From: JAKZRT01 sp965247915
GTDB taxonomy: Bacteria; Pseudomonadota; Alphaproteobacteria; Rhodobacterales; Rhodobacteraceae
DNA length: 64,000 nucleotides
Direction: 5' to 3'
NCBI GenBank assembly: GCA_965247915.1
Contig: OZ252048.1
Coordinates: 3,534,001-3,598,000 of the forward strand
Under the pieces are notes generated by a model. It saw only the letters and a list, made by a program, of their open reading frames with translations, was not told the origin of the DNA and ran no database searches. Made by a program: the position numbers and the translations under genes. How positions within the stretch are numbered: position 1 is the first letter of the stretch; every line of letters starts with the position of its first letter. Shown one piece after another: positions 46,198-57,569 of the stretch.

Positions 46198-47253
46198 AAG
46201 CATATTGCATTTAATCTGAGGCATATCCCGCGGCCTTGAGGAAGTTCCAGCATTGGTCTGGGTCGAAGAGATCACAAATGTCGCTGAGGGCGTCAAAGAG
46301 GGCATCGAAGGTTCTTGCTCCAACCCTTCGCAGGTGAGCTTTCAACTTTGAGAACACCATTTCGATCGGGTTAAGATCCGGGGAGTAGGGTGGCAGGAAC
46401 AAGAACCAGCATCCGCGCGCCCTCAACGCCTGTGCCGCGCGGTGGCTTTTGTGGGTGGAAAGATTGTCGAGAATGACCACAGTTCCAGGGTCCAGCGCAG
46501 GCGCAAGCTGGGTCTCGATATAAGTCTCGAACGCCGATCCATCCATTGCGCCGCTGATCACCCAGGGTGCAATCAGCGCGTTATGGGTCAGCCCGGCGAT
46601 GAAGGTCTGCGTGCCCCATTTTCCAAAGGGTGCGGTGCCATAAAGCCGCTCACCCCCGAAGCTGCGCCCGCGCAACCGGGTGAGGTTGGTTTTGACGGCG
46701 GTTTCATCGATGAATACCAGCCTGTGCGGTTCGGCGCGCATGCGCGGCTGGCGGCGGCTGATCCATTCCCTTCGCGCCTTATGCAGGGCGGGCCGGTCAC
46801 GTTCCTGCGCGACAAGTCCTTTTTTTATATGAAAACCCTGCGCGTTCCAGAGCCCGGTGGATTGAGGAGAGCTGAACGCTCACGCCGTGCGTCTCCGCAA
46901 GCGCACCCGCAAGTTCCTGCAATGTTATGTCCGGTTCAGCCCGGACAATCTCGATCAGGAAACCCGCATGCGGTGCCAGCTTGCCAAACCGGCCCGCTGG
47001 CCTGCCCTGTGGCTTGGGTGTGACCTCGCCCCGCTCACGTTGATCCGCCGCATAACGCACCGCCGTCGCTGCACTGACGCCATAAACCCGCCCCGCAGCG
47101 CGACAAGAGTTTCCGGCCGCAATATACCCGCATATCCGCTGCCGAAGATCCAAAGAATACGGTTTGCCCATGCTCCACCTCCTCACGGGAAATGAATCAG
47201 ACAAACAACACTTTGGGAATCCCCTTTCGATTCACATCAAACGCAAACCGCTT
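46198..47253 (-). mobile_element. IS630-family insertion sequence
   Basis: 1056 bp between TA dinucleotides. Terminal inverted repeats: AAGCATATTGCATTTAATC at 46198 and, reversed, AAGCGGTTTGCGTTTGATG at 47253. TA duplication is the hallmark of IS630/Tc1. Its left TA is also the right flank of the MITE-like element. Confidence 0.85.
46211..47171 (-). CDS. IS630 transposase in two overlapping frames
   Basis: The upstream frame (MGKPYSLDLRQRICGYIAAG, helix-turn-helix, start 47171) runs to SYKKRTCRAGT and stops at 46797. The catalytic frame continues GLVAQERDRPALHKARREW then VFIDETAVKTNLTRLRG, VVILDNLSTHKS and PYSPDLNPIEMVFSKLK, with the D-D-E triad, to 46211. The frames meet at an A7 run on the coding strand (46826-46820); six A would give one ORF. 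Slippage at A7 or a mutation are the options. Confidence 0.8.
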
Positions 47254-47255
47254 TA

Positions 47256-47379
47256 GTGTCCACCATTGATAGTGGACACTTAGGGGCACTCTATGGCTGT
47301 GAAGCAGAAGAAGCGGCGTTGGCCGGATGATGAGAAGCGTTCAATCTGTTTTCAGACGACGGCGGCTGGTGTTTCGTGA
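47256..47379 (+). pseudogene. Left end of a second IS66-type element with a tnpA fragment
   Basis: It starts with the palindrome AGTGTCCACCATTGATAGTG plus GACACT (47255-47280), then ATG 47293 gives MAVKQKKRRWPDDEKRSICF, QTTAAGVS and a stop. This aligns with the TnpA of the complete element (RTKRLWTDEEKRSICFQTVAPGVS). The fragment is cut where the IS66 inverted end begins (47376). Confidence 0.65.
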
Positions 47380-47444
47380 CCGTCCGGTGAAGGTGCTCTG
47401 GCGAGGATAAGCTGGTCGCTGTTACGCTGCCGGGGCAGCGTAAC

Positions 47445-48911
47445 ACCAAGGCAAAAGTTCATCGATGCGGGTGATCTTGTGATCGGCGATGCGGCTCAGA
47501 ACATCTGTGAGCCAGCCCTGAGGGTCAACGCCGTTCAGCTTGGCTGTCTCAACCCGGCAAAGAGCCAGTTCTTGCGGCCTATGGCGATGGCCCGCATTCC
47601 CCTTTCGGCTGTGTTGTTGTCTATCTCCAGCAAGCCGTGATCAAGATAGGGCCTGAGCCGTTTGATGCGGGTGATGGCATAGCGGATTGCCTGCGCCAGC
47701 GGCGTTTTGCCAGAGATGCGCGTGAGCTGTGCACCGAGCCACGTGTCGGGATCATCGAGAACCTGCTTTGCCTTTGCCTGCCTCAACCGCACCCGCTCAT
47801 CCGGCGGCGATCCACGGGCTTGCTTCTCGACCGCGTAAAGTTCGGCGATGCGCCTGATCGCTTCTTCGGCGATGGCAGAGCCCTGGGATTGCTGCACATC
47901 GACGAACTTGCGCCGGATATGCGCCATGCAGGCCACCTCGTGAATACGGCCTGAGCGGTACAGCTCTTCAAATCCAGCGTAGCCATCGGCGTGCATCCAG
48001 CCGGTGTAGTCCTTGAGATGGCCGATTGTACGTATGCCCTTTCGGTCGACACTGAACTGATACCAGGCCGCCGGGGACGCATCGCCAGCCCATGGCCGTT
48101 CATCTCTGGCGTATGTCCAGAACCGTGCCGTCTTGCATTTGCCGCTACCCGGCGCCTGCATCTTCACGGGCGTATCATCAGCGAAGATTGCTTGTCCGTT
48201 CAGGACATGACGGCCAATGGCATCAGCCAGGGGTTCGAGCAGCGCCGTGGAGTTGCCGACCCAGTCAGCCAAAGTTGAGCGTTCAAGGTCGATCCCGTCG
48301 CGGTCGAAGATTTGCGATTGGCGATAGAGCGGCAGATGATCCGCGTATTTGTTGACCAACACATGCGCCAACAGACCGGGTCCTGGACGACCGCGTTCGA
48401 TGGGACGCGATGGCAATGCGGCCTGGCTGATCTTCTCGCAGCAGGTACAGGCCATGCGCGGACGCACGATCCGGTTCACGACAAAACGCCCCGGCTTGTA
48501 TTCCAGCTCTTCGGTCACATCCTCGCCGAGTCGGCGCAGTCTGCCGCCGCAAGATGCGCAGTCTTCGCCGATTCCAATTACGGTCTCGTTGCGCGGCAGG
48601 TGATCGGGCAGTGGGCGGCGCTTTGGCTGCCGTTTCTCATCGGCATCGTCGGACGACGGCTCGGGGGGCGGGCTTTCCGCCGCCCGTGCGATCTCTTGCT
48701 CTTCCAGTTTCAGTTCAAGCTGATCAAGGCTTTCTGAACGCGAACCGAACTGATGACGACGCAGGCCCGCGAGTTGATGCTTCAGCTTCTCGATCAACAC
48801 ATCGCGGCTCTTCAGCCCGGCATTCCGGTTCGTCAGTTCTGACGCCATGGAAGCGATCAACGCCTTCAATGCCGACGGGTCATCAGGCAGCTTTTTGATG
48901 TCATCGAGCAT
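47445..48911 (-). pseudogene. tnpC: IS66 TnpC transposase with internal deletion near the C-terminus
   Basis: 458 codons in frame: coiled N-terminus, zinc-type CASCGGRLR and CTCCE, then the DDE domain with FADDTPVKM, HADGYAGFEEL and DNNTAERGMRAIAIGRKNWLF. After FAG the family continues with a Gly-rich segment; here it is missing and the frame shifts to a stop at 47535. The true C-terminus (VETAKLNGVDPQGWLTDVLS, RIADHKITRIDELLPWCYA) follows in another frame to about 47445. Probably inactive. Confidence 0.75.
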
Positions 48912-48986
48912 GGCTGATACCTACCACTTATCCGAGACGGTGGGAATCCCACAACGGCATCAATCCTTTGGAAATAAATGGTTTAC

Positions 48987-49334
48987 TCAGCCTGCTGTCA
49001 GCGGGCACCATGTCCTCTTGGGCATACGCCAGTCAATGCCTTCAAGCAGCATCGCCAACTGCGCCGGCGTCAGCGCGATCTTCCCGTCCTTAGCGGCTGG
49101 CCACACGAACTTTCCCTTCTCCAGGCGCTTGCTGAACAGACAGGCTCCTTGGCCATCCCACCAAATGACCTTGATCAGATCGCCACGGCGCCCTCGAAAC
49201 ACGAACATATTGCCGGTGAACGGGTTCTGTTTCAGGGTCTGCTCTGCCTGGGCAGCCAGCGTGGCAAAACCCCGGCGCATGTCCGTCACTCCAGCCGCCA
49301 GCCAGACCTTGGTGCTGGACGGAACAGGGATCAT
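48987..49334 (-). CDS. tnpB: IS66 accessory protein TnpB
   Basis: 115 residues. IS66 Orf2 signature: VWLAAGVTDMRRGFATLAAQ, NPFTGNMFVFRGRRGDLIKVIWWDGQG and KRLEKGKFVWP. Its ATG at 49334 overlaps the tnpA stop at 49331. Required with TnpA and TnpC for IS66 transposition; role unclear. Confidence 0.92.
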   Translation of the reverse strand: MIPVPSSTKVWLAAGVTDMRRGFATLAAQAEQTLKQNPFTGNMFVFRGRRGDLIKVIWWDGQGACLFSKRLEKGKFVWPAAKDGKIALTPAQLAMLLEGIDWRMPKRTWCPLTAG

Positions 49335-49720
49335 CCGGACAGGACACGGATCAGATGTGCCAACGCCCCGGGATCGTAGGCACCGCTGATCCGGAGCCGG
49401 TGTCCACCAGCATGCTCGATCTCGATCGTGCCCTTGGCAACGCCAGCTTCAACGACAGGCGGTTCATCCTTATCCAAGGCCTGATCCACGATCTCAACCG
49501 GAAGAAAACATGGCACACCCGCCGTTGCCAGTTCCGGGTCGGGCGCAAAGCGAGGGTCATGCAGCCATTTGAAGATCAGATTCGCATTCATCGCATACCG
49601 GCGCGCGACCTGCGCGACCGATACGCCCGGCGCCACCGTCTGAAAACAGATCGACCGCTTCTCCTCGTCCGTCCAAAGCCGCTTCGTTCGACGCGCCACC
49701 CCAAACCCCGTAGTGTCCAC
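49331..49720 (-). CDS. tnpA: IS66 accessory protein TnpA
   Basis: 129 residues, helix-turn-helix of the IS66 Orf1 type (RLWTDEEKRSICFQTVAPGVSVAQVARRYAMN region). The GTG at 49720 lies inside a palindrome GTGTCCAC-N8-GTGGACAC (49713-49736). A GTG at 49699 aligns better with the start of the fragment at 47293 and may be the true start. The palindrome, shared by both IS66 copies, could be an operator or a hairpin. Confidence 0.85.
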   Translation of the reverse strand: MDTTGFGVARRTKRLWTDEEKRSICFQTVAPGVSVAQVARRYAMNANLIFKWLHDPRFAPDPELATAGVPCFLPVEIVDQALDKDEPPVVEAGVAKGTIEIEHAGGHRLRISGAYDPGALAHLIRVLSG

Positions 49721-49924
49721 TATCCGTGGTGGACACTATCCGACCCCTCCACGGCGCGGCAGAGCGGTCAGGCCGGACGGTTACGTAGCTCATTGAGTCT
49801 ACGACATTAAAAATTATACTTTACGAACACTAGACTCCTCCACGCGGCGCCAACCGATTCGCATTTGATCAAACTGGATTTGAGCAACATCGTCCGAGTG
49901 ATACATCCAGAGTTCCTTACTAGG

Positions 49925-50039
49925 TCTGGCGGTGTCCTACTCTCCCACGCCTTAAGACGCAGTACCATCGGCGCAACGGTGCTTAACGGCCGAGTTCGGG
50001 ATGGGATCGGGTGTTTCACTCGCGCTATGGCCACCAAAC
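49925..50039 (-). rRNA. rrf: 5S ribosomal RNA
   Basis: On the minus strand it begins GTTTGGTGGCCATAGCGCGA and ends GGACACCGCCAGAC, with the CGATCCCATCCCGAACTCGG core of alphaproteobacterial 5S. Ends are to within a few bases. Last gene of the operon; the usual tRNA-fMet was not found after it. Confidence 0.93.
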
Positions 50040-50063
50040 CAAGAAAAAAACCTTGGGGTGCAA

Positions 50064-50142
50064 GGTGCGCTGAAGCGCACCCTACGTTCAAGTCAAGCGC
50101 TGTGTATGCTTTTGAAATCCGTAGGGTGCGCTTTAGTGCACC
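50064..50142. repeat. Inverted repeat in the 23S-5S spacer
   Basis: Two 23-base arms (50064-50086 and 50120-50142), 21 of 23 pairing, each itself a small hairpin around GGTGCGC...GCGCACC. Such GTAGGGTGCGC repeats are scattered in many genomes. It may be a processing stem between 23S and 5S. Confidence 0.6.
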
Positions 50143-50288
50143 GACCCGCAAAGGCCTGGCTTCTACTGGATCAAATCAAGCCTATCGGGCAATTAGTACC
50201 GGTCAGCTAAACGCATTGCTGCGCTTACACCTCCGGCCTATCGACGTGGTGGTCTGCCACGGCCCTCAGGGATACCTTGTTTCGAGGG

Positions 50289-50322
<34 letters not shown>

Positions 50323-50490
50323 TTTCCGATCATAGCTACCCAGCACTGCCGTTGGCACGACAACTGGTCCACCAGTGGATCGTTCACCCCGGTCCTCTCG
50401 TACTAGGGGCAACTCCTCTCAAGTATCCTACACCCACGGCAGATAGGGACCGAACTGTCTCACGACGTTCTAAACCCAGCTCACGTACCT

Positions 50491-50527
<37 letters not shown>

Positions 50528-50597
50528 CCAGCCCCAGGATGAGATGAGCCGACATCGAGGTGCCAAACGGTGCCGTCGATATGGACTCTTGGGCACC

Positions 50598-50651
<54 letters not shown>

Positions 50652-50788
50652 GCGGGACCACCGGATCACTATGGCCGTCTTTCGACTCTGCTCGACTTGT
50701 CAGTCTCGCAGTCAGGCTGGCTTCTGCCATTGCACTCAACGAGCGATTTCCGACCGCTCTGAGCCAACCTTCGCGCGCCTCCGTTACG

Positions 50789-50824
<36 letters not shown>

Positions 50825-51079
50825 ACACAGGGTCCCGGATCCGGATAACGGACCGCGGTTAGACATCAAGCAGAGCAAGGGTGGTATCTCAAGGGTGACT
50901 CCACCCAGACTAGCGTCAGGGCTTCAAAGCCTACCACCTATCCTGCACATGCTCGGCCTAATGCCAATGTGAAGCTGTAGTAAAGGTGCACGGGGTCTTT
51001 CCGTCTAACCGCGGGAAGCCTGCATCTTGACAGGCAATTCATTTTCGCTGAGTCGATGTTGGAGACAGCGGGGAAGTCG

Positions 51080-51162
<83 letters not shown>

Positions 51163-52326
51163 TGGGCTTCAATTCAGAGCTCTCACCCCTCCTTTTAACC
51201 TTCAGGCACCGGGCAGGCGTCAGACCCTATACGTCGTCTTGCGACTTCGCAGAGCCCTGTGTTTTTAGTAAACAGTCGCCACCCCCTGGGTTGTGCCCCC
51301 AGTCAATACTTGCGTAGAAACTGGGCCTCCTTCTCGCGAACTTACGGAGGTAATTTGCCGAGTTCCTTCAACATCGTTCTCTCAAGCGCCTAGGTATTCT
51401 CTACCGGTCCACCTGTGTCGGTTTGGGGTACGGTCTGATGGAGGGCTATTTCCAGGAACCGATTAGCGGCCCGCCCAATCCGATAAGGGCGAACAACCTT
51501 CACGATCCGTCACATCCTCCTGGCCCACGAATATTAACGTGGTTCCCATCGGCTACGCATTTCTGCCTCGCCTTAGGGGCCGGCTTACCCTGCTCAGATT
51601 AGCTTTAAGCAGGAACCCTTGGACTTTCGGCGACAGAGTCTCTCACTCTGTTTGTCGCTACTCATGTCATCATTCTCACTAGCGATCTCTCCACCGGATG
51701 GCTCACGCCCCGGCTTCACAGAAAGCCTCGTCCCTCTAACGCGGGCAAGCCCGCTAAAGAGGAATGAGACTGTATCACGCTACGCTCTGCTACCATGCCT
51801 TGCGGCATCCTAAGCTTCGGCTCATGGCTTGAGCCCCGTTACATCTTCGCCGCAGGACAACTGAATTAGACCAGTGAGCTGTTACGCTATCTTTAAAAGA
51901 TGGCTGCTTCTAAGCCAACTTCCTGGTTGTTTTGGTCGTCCCACCTGCTTTCCCACTTAGCCATGAATTAGGGGCCTTAGCTGTAGGTCAGGGTTGTTTC
52001 CCTTTCGACTACGGACGTTAGCACCCGCAGTCTGTCTGCCATCTAGTACTCCCGGGTATTCGGAGTTTGGTTAGGATCAGTAAGCCTGTGGGGCCCCATT
52101 ACCCATCCAGTGCTCTACCCCCCGGGGTATTCGGATGACGCTCTACCTAAATAGATTTCGCAGAGAACCAGCTATCTCCGAGTTTGATTGGCCTTTCACC
52201 CCTAGGCACAGCTCATCCCGTGACTTTTCAACGTCAGTGGGTTCGGTCCTCCAGTGCATGTTACTGCACCTTCAACCTGGCCATGCCTAGATCACTCGGT
52301 TTCGGGTCTGATCCCACAAACTCATT

Positions 52327-52360
<34 letters not shown>

Positions 52361-52423
52361 CCTATCGGCTTAAGCTTGCTTGTGAGACCAAGTCGATGAC
52401 CCATTATACAAAAGGTACGCTGT

Positions 52424-52906
52424 CAGGGGGCAGATTACAGGTGGCAGTTTGCAGTTGACGCCTAGACCGGTCGCAATGACGACCAGGCTTTGGACAATCC
52501 TGCAAGCATGCGTGCAATCTCTTGGTATTCCCGCCGCATGTTCGCGGCAGTCTTCGCTTCGATTTAATCCAGATCATGAGCAAATGCTGCCCAGACCTGC
52601 ATTTCGTCTGCAGACCCTCGGGCCATCGCCGCATAACGCATCGCATCTTTCGGTGCGCCACGAACTTTTCCGTGGCCTTCCGCAATATTCGCACAGATCG
52701 ACCGCGATGCGCGTCGCATCTGGTCGGCCAGCGCAAACCGTTCGATCTCGGGAAACCCAAGTGTCAAATTATGAACGCGCAACGCAGCAGCATAACTCCT
52801 GCGATAAACATCCAAATCTTCAAACGGTGCTCTTTCTTCCATCGTCACAGTGAAGCGCAGTTTACTGTCAACTGTAAACTGCCCCCCTCCAACTGCTTGT
52901 AGGCGT
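52424..52906 (-). other. Helix 25 intervening sequence (IVS) in the 23S gene
   Basis: About 480 bases replace the tip of helix 25: the conserved strand CTACAAGCAGTTGGAG stops near 52906 and CTGACAGCGTACCTTTTG resumes near 52425. The ends are complementary (GGGGGCAG.TTACAG on both sides), giving a long stem that RNase III would cut, so the mature 23S is probably fragmented. Contains an ORF on the rRNA strand. Confidence 0.85.
52462..52848 (-). pseudogene. 23S IVS-encoded four-helix-bundle protein with in-frame TAA
   Basis: The frame from ATG 52848 reads MTMEERAPFEDLDVYRRSYA, FPEIERFALADQMRRASRSI and CANIAEGHGK, the signature of the S23/IVS four-helix-bundle family. It hits TAA at 52564-52566 after HDLD. 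It then goes on IEAKTAANMRREYQEIARML to TAG at 52462-52464. Family members are about 120 residues and have Tyr near the stop, so a Tyr codon was probably lost. Confidence 0.75.
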
Positions 52907-53420
52907 TCGGTTTCAGGTACTGTTTCACTCCCCTCGTCGGGGTGCTTTTCACCTTTCCCTCACGGTACTGGTTCGCTATCGGTCAGTAAGGAGTACTTAG
53001 CCTTCGAAGGTGGTCCTCCGATGTTCAGACAGAATTTCACGTGTTCCGCCCTACTTAATACGTCGAATCGAGCTTCCTATACGGGGCTGTCACCCACTTT
53101 GGCCGACCTTTCCAGGTCGTTCTAGTCACTCTCATCGCTCGGCTGGTCCCCGTTCGCTCGCCGCTACTAGGGGAGTATCTGTTGATTTCCTTTCCTCCGG
53201 GTACTTAGATGTTTCAGTTCCCCGGGTTTGCCTTTTTAACCCTATGTATTCAGGTTAAAAATACCCCGGATCAAGTCCGGGGTGGGTTGCCCCATTCGGA
53301 GATCTGAGGGTCAAAGCCTATTCTCGGCTCGCCTCAGCTTATCGCAGAGTATCACGTCCTTCATCGCCTCTTACTGCCAAGGCATCCACCAAACGCCCTT
53401 CTCGCGCTTGATTTGATCCA

Positions 53421-53782
53421 GAAGAAGACAGGCCTTTTGTCTTTCCTGCCAACGCGCCCGAAGACGCTGAATTCTGGTTCAAAAGTCATACATTTTCCCG
53501 CTCCCCTTCAAGGTTCGTAGAAGGGGAACAATTGATGTGCGATGTCGTCGCACATCGAGGTTAGTGTACTTGACTTGGACAAAATTGCCTTGCGATCACC
53601 GATGTCGGGCGGCCTTGGTAAGCCGTCTTTCACCGCCAGGGTCACACCCTGGTTCAAGTGATCGCCGATCAACCCCTACTCGGGCGATCAGCAATTCTGA
53701 TGATTGTATCTCTCTGAACGATGTCAATGTCGTCCGATTGGACGGTAAAACACCTAATGGTGCTTAACGGTCAATTCGGAAT
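53421..53782. other. rRNA spacer between 23S and tRNA-Ala
   Basis: 362 bases without genes. Holds the left half of the 23S processing stalk and hairpin-forming sequences (for example ttgatgtgcgatgtcgtcgcacatcg, 53530-53557). No coding evidence. Confidence 0.6.
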
Positions 53783-53858
53783 TGGTGGAGCGTATCGGGA
53801 TCGAACCGATGACCCCCTGCTTGCAAAGCAGGTGCTCTCCCAGCTGAGCTAACGCCCC
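53783..53858 (-). tRNA. tRNA-Ala (TGC)
   Basis: 76 bases including CCA: GGGGCGTTAGCTCAGCTGGG start, anticodon stem-loop CTGCTTTGCAAGCAG, T-arm GGTTCGATCCC, end GCTCCACCA. In the 16S-23S spacer as usual. Confidence 0.98.
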
Positions 53859-53871
53859 TGATCCCCTAAAA

Positions 53872-53948
<77 letters not shown>

Positions 53949-54079
53949 GGGTCCGGGCGGTAGGCCCGTGATTTTACTGAAGAGATATGAGGACGGCTCG
54001 GCTCGTGATGTGCTCCGGCAAAGGTACCGGAGCTTGCTAAGTGTTCCACGATGCTGGGCGAGCCCAATATTCTAGGAAC

Positions 54080-55569
<1,490 letters not shown>

Positions 55570-55963
55570 AAACGCACTGCGTTTCGGTCCCGGGCTTGAC
55601 CCGGAATCTCCACGTTTCGGCGTATCCTTGACGTTCGAACCTCTGCACATCGCCCCGGTCGGAAAACCGGGGCAGTCATCTGTTTGATGTGCTTCAGGTT
55701 TCATCAGAAACCGAAAGCCGTTCAAACAGTGAAGCTGACCTTTCCATAATCGACCACGAGCGAACCCGGGGCCTAGGAAAGTCGATATGCAGGTGTTGAT
55801 CCATCGAAATGAACCAAACCGCCCACATATCTCTTCAGAAACCAGCAATTTCAAAGAGCGCGAGACAAAAACCGACCAGGGCGCCCTAACTTTAGGCGCC
55901 GCCCGCCTTCTTCTGCCTCAGAGTTTTTGCCGCAACAGCGTCGCCACCGTTTCGGTGAGGGGG

Positions 55964-55992
55964 TGTTTACGTCCGGGTGCCTCACGACGCAA
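55964..55992 (-). promoter_or_regulatory. Candidate rRNA operon promoter
   Basis: On the minus strand TTGCGT (55992-55987), a 17-base spacer and TAAACA (55969-55964), with A-rich blocks (AAAAAA) upstream that could act as UP elements. About 390 bases of leader to 16S. The leader 55570-56150 otherwise shows no gene. Confidence 0.45.
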
Positions 55993-56210
55993 GGGGTTTT
56001 TTCGACAAAGTCCCTATTTTTTCGTGGCTCCCCACAGCGCAAGACCCGCGCGACCGGAAAACCCCGGCAACCAGATGAATTCATCGCTGGTGCGACCCGG
56101 ACGCGATCCCGTTTTGCCACCGCGTTTACGCCCTCACTCGTCTGTTACTCATCGTGCGAAAAAAACGTGCTAAACTTCCGTTGAATGCAAGCCACAAAAG
56201 AGGCGCCAAG

Positions 56211-56714
56211 ATGAACTCTGGGAACTCACTTCGCAAACAATTCGGTGCCGCCATCATCACTGCGGCTCTGGCACTCGCCGCCCCGTCGCAGGTAATTGCT
56301 GTCGATTCCGGTGGCGGTGGATCGTCCGGCGCTTCTGTGTCAACATTTGACGTGGCCAAGGAAATGCGGCGCGCGCGCACCAAAATCGCTGCGGAAAAAT
56401 TTAAGGCCGCCCTTCGAATTTTACGTACCGTGGTTCGCAATGACCGTCGAAACGCGGACGCCTACAACCTTTTGGGCTTTGCCAGCCGGAAGCTGGACAG
56501 GCTCGACGACGCGCAAGAGTACTATGTCTCGGCGCTGCGGATCGACCCCGGTCATCTCGGCGCGCTGGAATACCAGGGCGAGCTGTTCCTGATTCTCGAT
56601 CAGACTGACGATGCCGCCTCAAACCTGGCCCGCCTGCTGGCGCTTTGTGGGGTCAACTGCGATGAAAACCGCGATCTTAGACGCGATATGGCGGTTCACA
56701 AAGGCAGCAGCTAG
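56211..56714 (+). CDS. TPR-repeat exported protein
   Basis: 167 residues. Signal peptide (GAAIITAALALAAPSQVIA), a Gly/Ser linker, then two or three TPR motifs (FKAALRILRTVVRNDRRNADAYNLLGFAS type, RLDDAQEYYVSALRIDPGHLGALEYQGELF). A C-terminal CGVNCDEN pair could form a disulfide. Probably periplasmic, partner unknown. Divergent from the rRNA operon and convergent with msrQ. Confidence 0.75.
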   Translation: MNSGNSLRKQFGAAIITAALALAAPSQVIAVDSGGGGSSGASVSTFDVAKEMRRARTKIAAEKFKAALRILRTVVRNDRRNADAYNLLGFASRKLDRLDDAQEYYVSALRIDPGHLGALEYQGELFLILDQTDDAASNLARLLALCGVNCDENRDLRRDMAVHKGSS

Positions 56715-56730
56715 GCGCTGGTACGATGCC

Positions 56731-57354
56731 TCAGGCGGCGCTCACCGCCACTTTCCTGTGGCGCGGCTTCAGGCGCAGCGCCAGAAGGGTCAGGATAATC
56801 CCAAGATAGACCAACGCCTCGGTCTCCCAGACCTTTTGCACCATGACATTGTGCGTGGCCCCCAGAATGACGGCACCATAGACGATCTGGTGCAAACGCC
56901 GCCAGGCCTTGCCGCCCATCTTGCGCACCGACCAGTCATTTGATGTAAGCGCCAGGGGCACCAGCAAAACGAAAGTCGCCATGCCGATCACGATATAGGG
57001 CCGCTTGGTCAGGTCGCGCGCAATCTCGCCCCACAGGAACTGCATATCCAGCACCAGCCATGTCGCCAGATGCATCGACACATAGAAAAATGTCAAAAGT
57101 CCCAGCACCCGTCGAAATTTGACCAGATTGACCCGCGCGTATTTCATCAGCGGGGTGACGGCCAGCGAGGCAACCAGGAACTTGATGGTCAGCGTTCCCA
57201 GTTCAAGCTCAAGCCCCTTGACCGGATCGATCCCCAGACCGCCTGTGAAAAGCTGCCAGACAAGCCAGACAAAGGGCAGAACGCCCAAGACGTAAACGAC
57301 CCATTTGGGCACACGCCGCGCAGTCTTGTTGATACGGTCCGAGACGACATTCAT
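56731..57354 (-). CDS. msrQ: MsrQ, heme-binding membrane subunit of methionine sulfoxide reductase
   Basis: 207 residues, six membrane segments. It passes electrons from the quinone pool or flavin reductase to periplasmic MsrP. Opening VPKWVVYVLGVLPFVWLVWQ; histidines in YVSMHLATWLVLDMQF and WRRLHQIVYGAVILGATHN are candidate heme ligands. ATG 57354 overlaps the preceding small gene by four bases; in most species msrQ follows msrP directly. Confidence 0.9.
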   Translation of the reverse strand: MNVVSDRINKTARRVPKWVVYVLGVLPFVWLVWQLFTGGLGIDPVKGLELELGTLTIKFLVASLAVTPLMKYARVNLVKFRRVLGLLTFFYVSMHLATWLVLDMQFLWGEIARDLTKRPYIVIGMATFVLLVPLALTSNDWSVRKMGGKAWRRLHQIVYGAVILGATHNVMVQKVWETEALVYLGIILTLLALRLKPRHRKVAVSAA

Positions 57355-57569
57355 GAACAGCACCCATCGCCTTGCTGCATCATCGGGCACGGTACGCTGC
57401 CGTAACTGCAGAAAACGCAGCAATCACCAGCCTTGGGGCGCATAACGGTCCCACAATTGGTGCATTCAAAGAAGAACTGACAGGCATCGATCGGCATCGT
57501 TTCGATACTTTCGTGACCACAAGTCGGGCATGTCAGTTTCGAAGTCAGTTCGATTTTTGAAGTCGCCAA
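57351..57569 (-). CDS. Small cysteine-rich protein with GDCCVFCSYG motif
   Basis: 72 residues. Cysteines in pairs: CPTCGH, CTNCG, GDCCVFCSYGSVPCP and GDGCCS at the end; a zinc-ribbon-like N-terminal half. The GDCCVFCSYG family is found beside mercury transport genes and is of unknown function. It overlaps merF by 25 bases and msrQ by four, so all four genes are translated together. Confidence 0.75.
   Translation of the reverse strand: MATSKIELTSKLTCPTCGHESIETMPIDACQFFFECTNCGTVMRPKAGDCCVFCSYGSVPCPMMQQGDGCCS

Larger units (their letters stand above)
47376..49784 (-). mobile_element. IS66-family insertion sequence
   Basis: 2409 bp with ends GTGACCGTCCGG (47376) and, reversed, GTAACCGTCCGG (49784), carrying tnpA, tnpB and tnpC on the minus strand. 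No 8-bp target duplication is visible: the flanks ggtgtttc and gtagctca differ, so one side has been rearranged. Confidence 0.75.

Noticed and set aside
49785..49924. tRNA-fMet after 5S, as usual in related genomes
   Set aside because: No cloverleaf or CCA end can be read here; the IS66 element begins 140 bases after 5S.
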